Below, piece after piece: positions 6,837 through 15,025 of a stretch of DNA of 16,747 nucleotides. The first letter of the stretch is position 1. The number at the start of each line of letters is the position of its first letter. The notes beneath the pieces are model-generated. The model worked only from the letters and a program-made list of their open reading frames with translations. It made no database searches and was not told the DNA's origin. The stretch covers positions 1-16,747 of the forward strand of contig CAIYNT010000271.1 of the NCBI GenBank assembly GCA_903927605.1, written 5' to 3'. This DNA is from an uncultured Holophagaceae bacterium (GTDB lineage: Bacteria; Acidobacteriota; Holophagae; Holophagales; Holophagaceae). Made by a program: the position numbers and the translations under genes.

Positions 6837-7784
6837 TCACTGCCCTGTGAGACTGGAACTGTCACCCCGACCCTCCATGACATCCACGATGCGCCGACCC
6901 AGGAGCGGAGCGACCTTAGCTGCCAATGCCTTGGTTGGATAAGGTTCCATCGGGTCGAGTGCGTTCTCAGGTGGCAGGTAAAGACCTCCATTGGTTTCCA
7001 ATTCACGGAAATCCCAGACAAAGATGTTGTCACCTTTCTCGTCCCACGTTGCCCTCACCCAAGTAGCGAACTGTCGTGCACGCTCTGCATCCTCGGGGTT
7101 GGTAACACCCTGCGTTAGGGCCGGTCCCGTCCATACGATGAACCGGGTCTGGGGAAACTGGTGCATGCGCACCTTCAGGGCTTCGTACTGCAGCTTATAG
7201 TTGGCAAGGGACTGTTTCGAAGAGGATACGCTGGGCGACCCGTCGTCAGGTTTGACGTTACTGATGGGGTAGCAGTGCTTGAAGACAATTACATCGTAGG
7301 ACCGGGCGAGATCATCAAGGTTAAACTCGGCCCTGTCACGGTTTTCGCCCGTGTGGGCGACCCAGAGATTCCAGTAGTCGTAGGGCTGGTTATCCCACGG
7401 ATAGTGGTCATGGATCAGCTTGTTGAAGATCCTGGCGGGCAGGTGGCTCCTCAGCCAGGTATGACCCCCAGCGGTATTCGGATAGGGCAATTCCGTGATC
7501 TCGTAGTTGGTGCCGTGGGCTGTGTTCCAGGATTGAATGAACTGGGGAACGCCACCCTTCCAGATGACCTCGCCCGTGCTGTGATGCAGGAAGGCAATCC
7601 GGGTGGTTCTGGCGGCATTGGGCATAGCATGCTCCTTGGAATCCAAAGTTCCAGGCGCTGTGGTCCTGGAGCAGGAGGCGAGGATGGGGACCATAAGCAC
7701 CAGCGCGCCAAAGCTAAAGGCATTAATGGTCGTGGCTGCTGCAGAGAACGGCTTGCAGTGCGGATGGAAGGGTCTGGATTTCAT
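6837..7784 (-). CDS. Lipoprotein of unknown function, SGNH-hydrolase-like
   Basis: I chose the ATG at 7784 (315 residues) because GGAGG precedes it; a GTG at 7835 would give 17 extra residues. The N-terminus is basic, then a hydrophobic stretch (22-36) ends in the lipobox LASC, with Cys38 as the lipidated residue. The mature protein would sit in the periplasm or outer membrane. Residues 62-78 contain IAFLHHSTGEVIWKGG, which resembles the first block of SGNH/GDSL-type esterases with S69 as possible nucleophile. Later motifs are VIVFKHCYPISN (166-177), FIVWTGPAL (215-223) and a C-terminal DPMEPYPT (277-284), where SGNH enzymes usually have D-x-x-H; no histidine is seen there. It could bind or trim acyl groups on the polysaccharide, or be catalytically altered. 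It is placed 51 bases after the NadE-like gene. I do not know a named family for it. Confidence 0.82.
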   Translation of the reverse strand: MKSRPFHPHCKPFSAAATTINAFSFGALVLMVPILASCSRTTAPGTLDSKEHAMPNAARTTRIAFLHHSTGEVIWKGGVPQFIQSWNTAHGTNYEITELPYPNTAGGHTWLRSHLPARIFNKLIHDHYPWDNQPYDYWNLWVAHTGENRDRAEFNLDDLARSYDVIVFKHCYPISNVKPDDGSPSVSSSKQSLANYKLQYEALKVRMHQFPQTRFIVWTGPALTQGVTNPEDAERARQFATWVRATWDEKGDNIFVWDFRELETNGGLYLPPENALDPMEPYPTKALAAKVAPLLGRRIVDVMEGRGDSSSLTGQ

Positions 7785-7835
7785 GACATTTTCCTCCGGT
7801 GGAGTCGAAGGTACGACGGACTGTACTCGCCTCAC

Positions 7836-8834
7836 TCAACGGCCTGCGGGAATTGGACTGCCGAGGGCAGTCATGTCCAGGGGCGGCGTCCGCAGGTAGT
7901 GGGTCGAGCGCGTCTTCCGGGTGAAATCCTCGAAGGCGTTACGCACCTGGGCGGGGGTCATGTCCAGGGCCTGGGCTGTCTCCTCCGGGGAGACCTGGTT
8001 CTCCTGGGCGTACCAGAGCAGGTCCATGATGTCGAAGGGAAGACGGAAGAAGAACTCCTCCTGGGTCGCTGGCGCGCTGTACGTATCAGAGGTCGGTGTG
8101 CGCTTCTGGATGATCTCGGGAACGTCCAGATGGCGGGCTAACTGGTACACCTGGGTCTTGTACAGATGGACGATGGGCTTCAGGTCAACCCCCCCATCGC
8201 CGTGCTTGACGAAAAATCCCTGATCGTGCTCGTTCTTGTTGGGAGTGCCGATGACGGCGAAATTCCGGAGCTCCGCATGGTAGTAGAGCATCGCTGTGCG
8301 GGTGCGCTGCTTGAAGTTGGAGGCGGCCACGATCTGGGCGAATTCGGCCGCTGGCAGGCGTGCGCTCTTTTCCTGCCCATCGGGCGTGATGATGGTCAGG
8401 GAATAGACGTTCAGGGTTCCCTGGTCCAGCAGGCCGGGAGGAAGGACGATCTTCGCCAGGTATCCTTTCTTCGCATCGTATTCCGGGAAGATCCGGGCGA
8501 TGGCCTCATCCCGGCGCTCGTAGCACTGATACCCGTCCAGAGCCCCGGTGATGATCTCCAGGATGGGCGTGACCCCGTAGTGGGCCGACAGCATCCGAGC
8601 GAGGTCCTCGGAAGCGGGATCTGAATCCTTTTCGGGCAATAGTAGGGGTATCACCCGCTCCGGGCCGAAGGCCTTGACGCACAGCGCCAGGCAGACCGAG
8701 GAATCGATCCCTCCACTGATGCCGAGCACGGCCCCGGTGCGGTGAAGTCCCCGCATATTCTCCCTCAACCATTTCACGATCCGATCGGTCTCCGCCGCCG
8801 CATCGATATCAAGAACGCTTCTGTTCAAAGACAT
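7836..8834 (-). CDS. nadE: NAD synthase (ammonia-dependent type) or NadE-like amidating enzyme
   Basis: The 332-residue protein is an ATP-pyrophosphatase of the NAD-synthase family, which adenylylates a carboxylate (deamido-NAD) and amidates it with ammonia. The P-loop is SGGIDSS (40-46). Further family motifs are NFKQRTRTAMLYYHA (173-187), GTPNKNE (196-202), GDGGVD (212-217) and LYKTQV (224-229). It has no glutaminase domain. It is about 55 residues longer than the usual 275-residue enzyme; the extra part (about 105-165, with a TPDGQEKS segment) lies before the NFKQR motif. The ATG has GGAG upstream and overlaps the end of the asnB-like gene by ten bases, so translation is coupled. Motif retention favours real NAD synthase; the setting in a polysaccharide operon beside a glutaminase-bearing enzyme leaves open a dedicated amidation role. 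Confidence 0.9.
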   Translation of the reverse strand: MSLNRSVLDIDAAAETDRIVKWLRENMRGLHRTGAVLGISGGIDSSVCLALCVKAFGPERVIPLLLPEKDSDPASEDLARMLSAHYGVTPILEIITGALDGYQCYERRDEAIARIFPEYDAKKGYLAKIVLPPGLLDQGTLNVYSLTIITPDGQEKSARLPAAEFAQIVAASNFKQRTRTAMLYYHAELRNFAVIGTPNKNEHDQGFFVKHGDGGVDLKPIVHLYKTQVYQLARHLDVPEIIQKRTPTSDTYSAPATQEEFFFRLPFDIMDLLWYAQENQVSPEETAQALDMTPAQVRNAFEDFTRKTRSTHYLRTPPLDMTALGSPIPAGR

Positions 8835-10819
8835 GGCTGCACTCCGGGAGATGAACCCTTCCCGCGGACGACCTTCACATCGTCGGAACCGCCGAGGGTT
8901 GTGGCAAGTCTGAAACCGGACAGGAACTGCCGGTCCACCAGTTGTGTCGAGATGATGCCGGCCAGGGCCATGTCGTCCGTTTCGCTCAAAGCAAGGCCCT
9001 GTTTGAGCTTGGCGACCAGGTGTTCCACAGCCTGGGGATTGAAGAAACCGGAGGCCTTCAGGGTCGAAGGGGAGAGGAGCTCCTCCAGATAGTCCGGCGG
9101 AGTTTCATTGAAGAAGGCCCGGTGGATCGGGGCCCGGAAGGGCTGCTTGGGCCGGTCGGTGATGTCCGCGGGAAGCCATTCCCGGCTGATCTCCTTCAGC
9201 AAATACTTCTCCGTGAGCCCCCTCAGCTTCAGAGTGGGGGGGAGACGGTTGCAGAACTCCACCATCCGGTGGTCCAGGAATGGGAACCGTCCCTCCACGG
9301 AATGCCCCATGGCCACACGGTCGCTCTGGGAGGACAGCAGATACTGGGAGAGGAAGATGGAAATTTCCAGGTACTGCGCCTTGTGCAGAGGATCCCATGC
9401 ATCGAATCCGTCCGGGTAGAAGGGAGTGAGTTCCTGCCCGCCTTCCTGGATGGATCGTTGCAGATCCTCGCTGAAGAACCGCTTCGCCCTGGCCGTGGTG
9501 CGCCACCGGATGCTGTGGGAATAGTCAGGGGCTTGTATCTCCGTGAGTCCCATGCCGAAGAAGGCCTGCGCGTAGTTCGCCCGGGACAGCCCGGCCAGCC
9601 ATGGATAGATGCGGTTGAACAGCCCTGGGCGGAACTGTGAGTCGGGCCGACCCGCCCAGAACCGGCGGATCTTGGCCTCCTTGAAGAGGTCGTAGCCTGC
9701 CAGGAATTCGTCGGCGCCTTCGCCTGTGAGGACCACCTTGAACTGCTGCTCCCTCACGAGGCCCGATAAGAGGAACATGGGCGCCGGAGAGGTCCGCATG
9801 ATGGGCGTCTCCGTATGCCAGATCACGTCGGGAAAGGCCCTGCCAATGTCCGCATGGGTGGCGTACACCACATGGTGGTCCGTGCCCAAGGCCTCCGCCA
9901 TGCGGCTTTGATAGCCACTCTCGTCGAAGGCTGGATCTGTGAAGGAGATGGAGAACGTCTCCAGCGGATTGGACGTGAAGTTCCGGATGATGGCGGTGAT
10001 GGTAGAGGAATCGAGCCCCCCGCTCAGGTAGGCCCCCACGGGCACGTCGGCCCGGAGGCGGATCCTGGTGGCGTCGATGAGGAGTGCCCGGAACTCCTCC
10101 AGGTACGACTGCCTGGATCGGATCGGTGCTTGATCCTCTTCGGGGAAGGTCAGCTCCCAGTAGGGCTTCACCGTGATCTGGCCTTCCTTGACGAGCATCC
10201 AATGTCCAGCGGGGACTTCCTGAATGCCCCGGAAGAAAGACCGGGGGGAAAGGGGGCTCCAGAAGGTGAAAATCTGGTCCAGGGCCACCGGGTCCACTGT
10301 GGCGGCGATACCTGGTGCAGCCAAAATGGCCTTGATCTCGGACCCGAAGACCAGGGTGCCATCGTTCACTGTGTAGAAGATGGGTCGGACCCCGAGGCGG
10401 TCCCGGGCCATGAAGAGGGCGCGATTTTCGGTGTCCCAGATGGCGATGGCGAACTGACCATTGAAACGGGACAGACACCCCGGACCGTATTCCTCATAGG
10501 CGTGGAGGATGGTTTCTGTATCGCAGTTGGTGGAGTACCGGTGCCCCAGCCTCTCGAGTTCCTCCCGCAGTTCAGGGTGGTTGAAGATCTCTCCGTTGAA
10601 CACGACCCAGAGGGTGCCGTTCTCGTTGGAAATGGGCTGCTGACCGGAACTCAAGTCGATGATGCTCAGGCGCGCGTTGCCCATTCCCACGGACCTGTCC
10701 AGGTAGACCCCAAACTGGTCGGGACCCCGGTGACGGATCATGCCCAGCATCTGGCGGATGGAGGTTTCCTCCACGGGTCTTATGCCGCGCAGATCGCAAA
10801 TCCCGACGATGCCGCACAT
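8825..10819 (-). CDS. asnB: Asparagine synthetase (glutamine-hydrolysing) family amidotransferase
   Basis: This 664-residue enzyme has the class-II glutaminase domain (about 1-215), with catalytic Cys2 (MCGIVGI, exposed after Met removal), RLSIIDL (R50), FNGEIFN (74-80) and CDTE (99-102). The synthetase domain (about 235-620) has the P-loop SGGLDSS (266-272) and GEGADE (366-371). Both halves look intact. The family makes Asn from Asp, but copies in polysaccharide and exosortase-type clusters often amidate sugar carboxylates or other acids; WbpS-type enzymes turning uronates into uronamides are the known precedent. The ATG immediately follows the TAG of the ligase gene (no gap, weak ribosome binding site inside that gene), so it depends on upstream translation, and its end overlaps the NadE-like gene. 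About 40 residues at the C-terminus extend beyond the conserved core. Confidence 0.93.
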   Translation of the reverse strand: MCGIVGICDLRGIRPVEETSIRQMLGMIRHRGPDQFGVYLDRSVGMGNARLSIIDLSSGQQPISNENGTLWVVFNGEIFNHPELREELERLGHRYSTNCDTETILHAYEEYGPGCLSRFNGQFAIAIWDTENRALFMARDRLGVRPIFYTVNDGTLVFGSEIKAILAAPGIAATVDPVALDQIFTFWSPLSPRSFFRGIQEVPAGHWMLVKEGQITVKPYWELTFPEEDQAPIRSRQSYLEEFRALLIDATRIRLRADVPVGAYLSGGLDSSTITAIIRNFTSNPLETFSISFTDPAFDESGYQSRMAEALGTDHHVVYATHADIGRAFPDVIWHTETPIMRTSPAPMFLLSGLVREQQFKVVLTGEGADEFLAGYDLFKEAKIRRFWAGRPDSQFRPGLFNRIYPWLAGLSRANYAQAFFGMGLTEIQAPDYSHSIRWRTTARAKRFFSEDLQRSIQEGGQELTPFYPDGFDAWDPLHKAQYLEISIFLSQYLLSSQSDRVAMGHSVEGRFPFLDHRMVEFCNRLPPTLKLRGLTEKYLLKEISREWLPADITDRPKQPFRAPIHRAFFNETPPDYLEELLSPSTLKASGFFNPQAVEHLVAKLKQGLALSETDDMALAGIISTQLVDRQFLSGFRLATTLGGSDDVKVVRGKGSSPGVQPCL

Positions 10820-12337
10820 CTAGACAAGCCCGAGCTTGCTGATCTTTCCGGAGGAGGTCATGGGCAGTTCAGTCCTGAATTCGACGTACTTGGGCACCAT
10901 GAAATCCTCCAGGTGTGCCCGGCAGTGAGCGATCACTTGGGCTTCCGTCAGTGGCGTTCCATTGGCCACGATGAATGCCTTCACCACCTCACCCGCGGTG
11001 GGATCGGGAACTCCTACCACCACCGCCGTAACCCCATGAAGCATATGAAGGACGTTCTCCACTTCCTTGGGCGCGACCTTTTCTCCACGGCACTTGATGA
11101 TGTCGTCTTTCCGGCTGATGAAATAGAAAAACCCTTCCTCGTCCTGACGGAACAGATCTCCGGAATAGCAAAGCCGCTCGCCGGGAACGAGGCCGGGCCG
11201 GAACCGCTTGGCGGTCGCCTCCGGGGATTCCCAGTAGCCACGCATCACATGCCGGCCCCGCACCACCAACTCGCCCGTCCCGCCTGGGCCCAGGCGCTGT
11301 CCGGACTCATCTTCGAGCCAGGCTTCAGTGCCGGGGATGGGTACCCCAACGGATCCTGGCCGCGTGGAGAGTTGGCCTGGTGGAAGGTAGAGGGTGCGTT
11401 TGGTCTCGGTGAGGCCGTACATCGAGTAGAGCGTGACACCGGGGAAGGCCGCCTGGAGCTCAAGGATTTTGCTGGGGGGAAGGGCGGCCGCAGTGTTGGT
11501 GATGTAGCGGAGGCTGGATAGATCGAAGGCGCTCAGGTCCATCTGGAGCAGCATGGCAAACACGGTAGGAACACCCGGGAAACCGGTGGGATGTTCCTCC
11601 TGGATCCGTTGGAGGATCACAGCCGGGTACATGAAAGAACGCTCAAGAACCAGAGTCGCGCCGGCCTTGAACGTCATCAGGAGTTGATACAGCCCGTAAT
11701 CGAAGGAGAGGGGCAGAACATTGAGGACGATGTCGTCTGTCCGGCTCTCCAGGTAAGTCATGATGGATGTACTTGCGAAATCCACATTGCTATGGTCGGA
11801 CATCACGCCTTTCGGCTCGCCGGTACTCCCCGACGTGTAGATCAGACAAGCCAAGTCCAGATCGATGTTGATGATGGGAAGGGGTGTCGCGGGACCATCA
11901 GACTGGATGTCATCAAAGTGCTTCAGGCGGGTATCTCCATTCCCACCCCGGGGGCCGCACAGAATGCCAAGGGCCAGAGAAGGGACTGCTTCCCATAGAT
12001 CAAGGGCCCCGCCAGACCGGGCGTCCATCAACAGGGCCTTGGCCCGGCAATTGTTCAGAATGTAGATCAGCTTCTCCGGCTTGGTCGAGGCGTTGATGAA
12101 CACAAAGGTGCCACCGGCCTTCAGCACCGCGAAGATACCGACCACGGCTTCAACGGAGTTGTGAAGATGGATGGCTACCCGGTCGCCTCTCCTCACCCCC
12201 CCTAGAACCAGGGCATTTCCAAGGCGGTCCGACATCTCGTTCAGTTCCGCATAGGTCAAACGCCGCCCGCCGCAAACCAAGCCGACCTTCTGAGGGAAGC
12301 GCGAGGCCGAGTGGGTCAGGAATTCGTGGACGAGCAT
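10820..12337 (-). CDS. AMP-forming acyl/aminoacyl ligase (ANL superfamily)
   Basis: The 505-residue protein shows the core motifs of adenylate-forming enzymes: P-loop YTSGSTGEPKG (167-177), MYGLTET (306-312), YSGD (391-394), the hinge region SRKDDIIKCRGEKV (408-421) and the catalytic lysine K498 in TSSGKISK. It adenylylates a carboxylic acid and passes it to a thiol, either CoA or the phosphopantetheine of a carrier protein. The gene starts 11 bases after the acyl carrier protein gene and has GGAG upstream. The acceptor is thus probably that carrier, as in DltA/DltC-type pairs. The sequence style resembles the acyl-CoA ligases found with exosortase/polysaccharide loci, which also sit beside an ACP and an asparagine synthetase. 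The acid activated cannot be read from the sequence by eye. Confidence 0.92.
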   Translation of the reverse strand: MLVHEFLTHSASRFPQKVGLVCGGRRLTYAELNEMSDRLGNALVLGGVRRGDRVAIHLHNSVEAVVGIFAVLKAGGTFVFINASTKPEKLIYILNNCRAKALLMDARSGGALDLWEAVPSLALGILCGPRGGNGDTRLKHFDDIQSDGPATPLPIINIDLDLACLIYTSGSTGEPKGVMSDHSNVDFASTSIMTYLESRTDDIVLNVLPLSFDYGLYQLLMTFKAGATLVLERSFMYPAVILQRIQEEHPTGFPGVPTVFAMLLQMDLSAFDLSSLRYITNTAAALPPSKILELQAAFPGVTLYSMYGLTETKRTLYLPPGQLSTRPGSVGVPIPGTEAWLEDESGQRLGPGGTGELVVRGRHVMRGYWESPEATAKRFRPGLVPGERLCYSGDLFRQDEEGFFYFISRKDDIIKCRGEKVAPKEVENVLHMLHGVTAVVVGVPDPTAGEVVKAFIVANGTPLTEAQVIAHCRAHLEDFMVPKYVEFRTELPMTSSGKISKLGLV

Positions 12338-12348
12338 CCAAGGCTCCG

Positions 12349-12618
12349 TCAGGAACCGTCGGCCAATTTGCTCGTAATGAACGAGCTCAGTTTGCTCACG
12401 GAATCAAAGTTGCTGGGCAACAGCTCATGGTCGGCAACGGAAATGCCGAACTTCTTTTCCACGAAGGCCACAAGCTCAATGATCCCCAGGGAATCGATGA
12501 TGCCTTCTTCAAGGAAGGACGCGTCGTCGCTGTATTGGAACCCCTTGTCACTGAACAGGAAATTCCGCGCTATGTAGTCGCGGATCTCAGGGGTTATGGA
12601 AGTCATGTCCAAAGCCAT
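12349..12618 (-). CDS. Acyl carrier protein
   Basis: The 89-residue acidic protein has the size and pattern of a stand-alone carrier protein. The phosphopantetheine site is S43 in IIDSLGIIEL (40-49), preceded by the usual FLEEG turn; helix III reads SVSKLSSFITSKL. It carries an activated acyl or aminoacyl group as a thioester in the cytoplasm. The start at 12618 has AGGTGA at good spacing; an ATG four codons later has none. This is the first gene of the tight minus-strand run, and the ligase that probably loads it comes next. It is a pathway-specific carrier rather than the fatty-acid AcpP, judging by its neighbours and by the absence of fab genes. Confidence 0.92.
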   Translation of the reverse strand: MALDMTSITPEIRDYIARNFLFSDKGFQYSDDASFLEEGIIDSLGIIELVAFVEKKFGISVADHELLPSNFDSVSKLSSFITSKLADGS

Positions 12619-12772
12619 TCTCGATCACCTAGGTGCGGGTCCTTAGTTTCTAAGCGGCCACGATAGGAAAATACCGTAAATATCAATTATTGAGAAGTCT
12701 TTCCTCGTCGGGTGATTTTTGTATAGATGAAGTTACCAGAAATCCTGGGGCGTTGGACGTCCTGAACCCTCC
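12619..12772 (-). promoter_or_regulatory. Likely promoter and leader region of the ACP operon
   Basis: This 154-base gap separates the dehydratase gene from the ACP gene on the same strand and is clearly AT-rich between about 12660 and 12735, unlike its flanks. On the minus strand TTGATA (12681-12686) is followed 15 bases later by TATCGT (12660-12665), and a second pair TTCTCA/TATTTT has 17-base spacing; both are weak. A hairpin CTTAG-TTT-CTAAG (12642-12654) and a perfect palindrome CACCTAGGTG (12626-12635) follow. The palindrome includes part of the ACP ribosome binding site, so either could affect translation. No terminator for the dehydratase gene was seen. Confidence 0.3.
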
Positions 12773-14845
12773 TCAGGATTGAAGTCGGGCCAGGGGGATG
12801 GAGGGCCGCAGGACAACGATCTTGGGAGAATCCATTTGAACAGGCAAAAGGCTCTCAATGGCGGGAACAGGCTCCGAGATGTGCTTTCCCAAACCCGTGG
12901 GAGAAGGGCGGTAGGTGGGTACTAGTTCCATAAACCCACGAGCGATGGCCCGCTGGCGGGTTCCGTCGGGAAGGTTGACCGCGTCCCGGAGGTGTCTGAG
13001 GACTCGATCCAGCACAGCTCGATTCTTCAGTTCCTGGACGGCTTCAAAAACCTTGGCATGGACATCCGATCTGTTCTGCTCCTGGTCGGTGAAAAGCTCC
13101 TCGTACAGCTTTTCGCCGGGGCGGATGCCGGTGAACTGAATATCAATGTCGTAGCCTGGAGTAAGCCCAGAGAGACGAGCCATGTCTGTGGCCAGGTCGA
13201 CGATGCGGACAGGTTCCCCCATGTCGAGCACAAAGACCTTGCCCGTTTCACCCAGCATGCCGGCCTGAAGCACCAGCTGGCTGGCTTCTGGGATGGTCAT
13301 GAAATACCGAGTCATGTCGGGATCAGTAACCGTGAGAGGACCCCCATGGCGGATCTGATCATGGAAGAGCGGGATCACGCTTCCGCGACTACCCAGGACG
13401 TTTCCGAAGCGGACACTCATGTACCGACCCTCTTCGGCTTCGTCTTCGGCAGCCTGTAGGACCAGGAATTCCGCGATGCGCTTGGTGGCCCCCAGCACGC
13501 TGGTGGGGTTCACCGCTTTGTCGGTGGAGACATTGACGAATCTCTTTGCCCCAACGGCCTGAGTGGCCTGGAGCACATTCAAGGTGCCGAATATGTTGTT
13601 CTCAACGCCCTCTTCTGGATGCCTCTCAAGGTAGGGAACGTGCTTGTGGGCGGCCGCATGAAACACGAATTGAGGGCGCCAGGCCTCGAAGGCTTGTTGT
13701 AATCGATTGGGGTTCCGGATGTCACACAGCTCGACCTCAAATTGTTGTTTGGGGTAGAGACGGCGGAGTTCGCGTTCCACTTCCCAAAGGCTGTTCTCTC
13801 CACGGCCCAAGAGAACGAGCCGGGAGGGATGGAAAGCAGCCACCTGCCGAGCCAACTCGCTGCCAATGGAGCCTCCGGCGCCCGTGATGAGCACCACTGA
13901 ATCCGCCAGTTCCTGATGGATGGACCCAAGATCCAGCTGGATCGGCTCTCGGCGAAGCAGATCTTCGATGGCGATGTCACGAAGTTCCGGCTTCCATGCG
14001 TTCCTTCCCAAGAAGTTCTCCATGCTTGGCAAGGTCTTTACGCGGACACCTTCTGCGTGAAGAATCTTGGCCAGCTCCCGGATTCGGGAACCGGGAGCAC
14101 TGGGCATGGCGAGAATCACCTGAGTGGCGTGGGTTTCTTTGATGATGATGGGAAGAAGTTTCGAGTGTCCCAACACCGGGACACCCTGGATCTTGACCCC
14201 CTGTTTCTCAAATGCGTCATCCACGAATCCGACCACGCGGCTTTTCAGGTCCGGATTCGATCGGAGTTCACGACAAAGCTGAGCCCCAGCCTGGCCTGCT
14301 CCCACGATGAGGGTCAGGAGCGCCAGATCATTGGCCGAAGATGGCCCGTTGCGCGGCGTTTTCCGGCGTTCCACGGTGGGGCGGTGGGGGTGACTCCTTG
14401 AGAACTGATGGCGGAAGAAATCGACGACGGCTGCGCGCAGCAGGACCCACATCAACGCTGTGAGCAAACTCGCAGCCAGTGTGACATTCGGATGTTCGAT
14501 CCCCAGGTTGAGGTACCTATCTACCAGGAAGCTCCCAACAGCGAGGGCGATCATCACCATCATGCTCAGCATGAGTGACCGGACTTCCTCGAAGCCTGTG
14601 AAACGGTAGTGCTGACGGGTGTGCTGGAAGGTGACATTCACCGCCATTGCAAAGGCCACCCACTGGATGACAGAGAGGGGGCTGGGAAAGTCACCATAAA
14701 CCAAGCTGAAAGCCGCTACCCAGGCGATGGCAGCAAGACTGGAGTCGAGCAAGATCTTCACGGTGTGGCGGACACCGGGGCGGGTGCAAGTCTGTGCGAC
14801 CTGGACACTGATTTGAGTGCGCAACGAATCAAACTGCGTGCGCAT
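12773..14845 (-). CDS. FlaA1/WbpM-like membrane nucleotide-sugar 4,6-dehydratase
   Basis: The 690-residue protein has the full architecture of the long WbpM/PglF class. Four membrane helices lie at the N-terminus (about 32-50, 57-74, 90-108, 122-142). A CoA-binding-like Rossmann domain follows (VGAGQAGAQ, 181-189), then an extended SDR domain with TGAGGSIGSE (321-330), FHAAAHKHVPYLERHP (395-410) and STDKAVNPTSVLGATKR (440-456). These enzymes sit in the inner membrane and convert UDP-GlcNAc to a 4-keto-6-deoxy sugar, the entry to bacillosamine, QuiNAc or FucNAc. D442, K443 and K455 are present, but the SDR tyrosine position is Leu451; WbpM and PglF have Met there. The last 50 residues are Pro-rich and unconserved in look. 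The ATG at 14845 has GGAG upstream. It is probably the first gene of the locus on this side. Confidence 0.93.
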   Translation of the reverse strand: MRTQFDSLRTQISVQVAQTCTRPGVRHTVKILLDSSLAAIAWVAAFSLVYGDFPSPLSVIQWVAFAMAVNVTFQHTRQHYRFTGFEEVRSLMLSMMVMIALAVGSFLVDRYLNLGIEHPNVTLAASLLTALMWVLLRAAVVDFFRHQFSRSHPHRPTVERRKTPRNGPSSANDLALLTLIVGAGQAGAQLCRELRSNPDLKSRVVGFVDDAFEKQGVKIQGVPVLGHSKLLPIIIKETHATQVILAMPSAPGSRIRELAKILHAEGVRVKTLPSMENFLGRNAWKPELRDIAIEDLLRREPIQLDLGSIHQELADSVVLITGAGGSIGSELARQVAAFHPSRLVLLGRGENSLWEVERELRRLYPKQQFEVELCDIRNPNRLQQAFEAWRPQFVFHAAAHKHVPYLERHPEEGVENNIFGTLNVLQATQAVGAKRFVNVSTDKAVNPTSVLGATKRIAEFLVLQAAEDEAEEGRYMSVRFGNVLGSRGSVIPLFHDQIRHGGPLTVTDPDMTRYFMTIPEASQLVLQAGMLGETGKVFVLDMGEPVRIVDLATDMARLSGLTPGYDIDIQFTGIRPGEKLYEELFTDQEQNRSDVHAKVFEAVQELKNRAVLDRVLRHLRDAVNLPDGTRQRAIARGFMELVPTYRPSPTGLGKHISEPVPAIESLLPVQMDSPKIVVLRPSIPLARLQS

Positions 14846-15025
14846 GGATGGCTCCAGCCTGGAATGAACCGGTCACGTAAAGCCGCATACTGGGGAGAGA
14901 CGGGGACTGTCCACCCTGGGAGGTAGCCTGGCGAATCCAGCCGTCTGACTGTTTTGCGAATTCATCGCTAGGCACCCGGGTCGGCTGTTCCGTCGCCAAG
15001 GCACCGAGTTGTCCGGCCCTGGCAG

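Noticed and set aside
7161..8141. 326-codon open frame on the plus strand
   Set aside because: Antisense across the lipoprotein and NadE-like genes; no motif, and both opposite genes have good starts and conserved sites.
9525..10478. 317-codon open frame on the minus strand
   Set aside because: Out-of-frame shadow inside the asnB-like gene; Pro/Arg/His-rich composition with no recognisable domain.
9815..11521. 568-codon open frame on the plus strand
   Set aside because: It lies wholly antisense to the asnB-like and ligase genes, both of which have complete family motifs. Its translation is rich in Gly, His, Pro and Glu with no domain, as expected from GC-rich codon bias.
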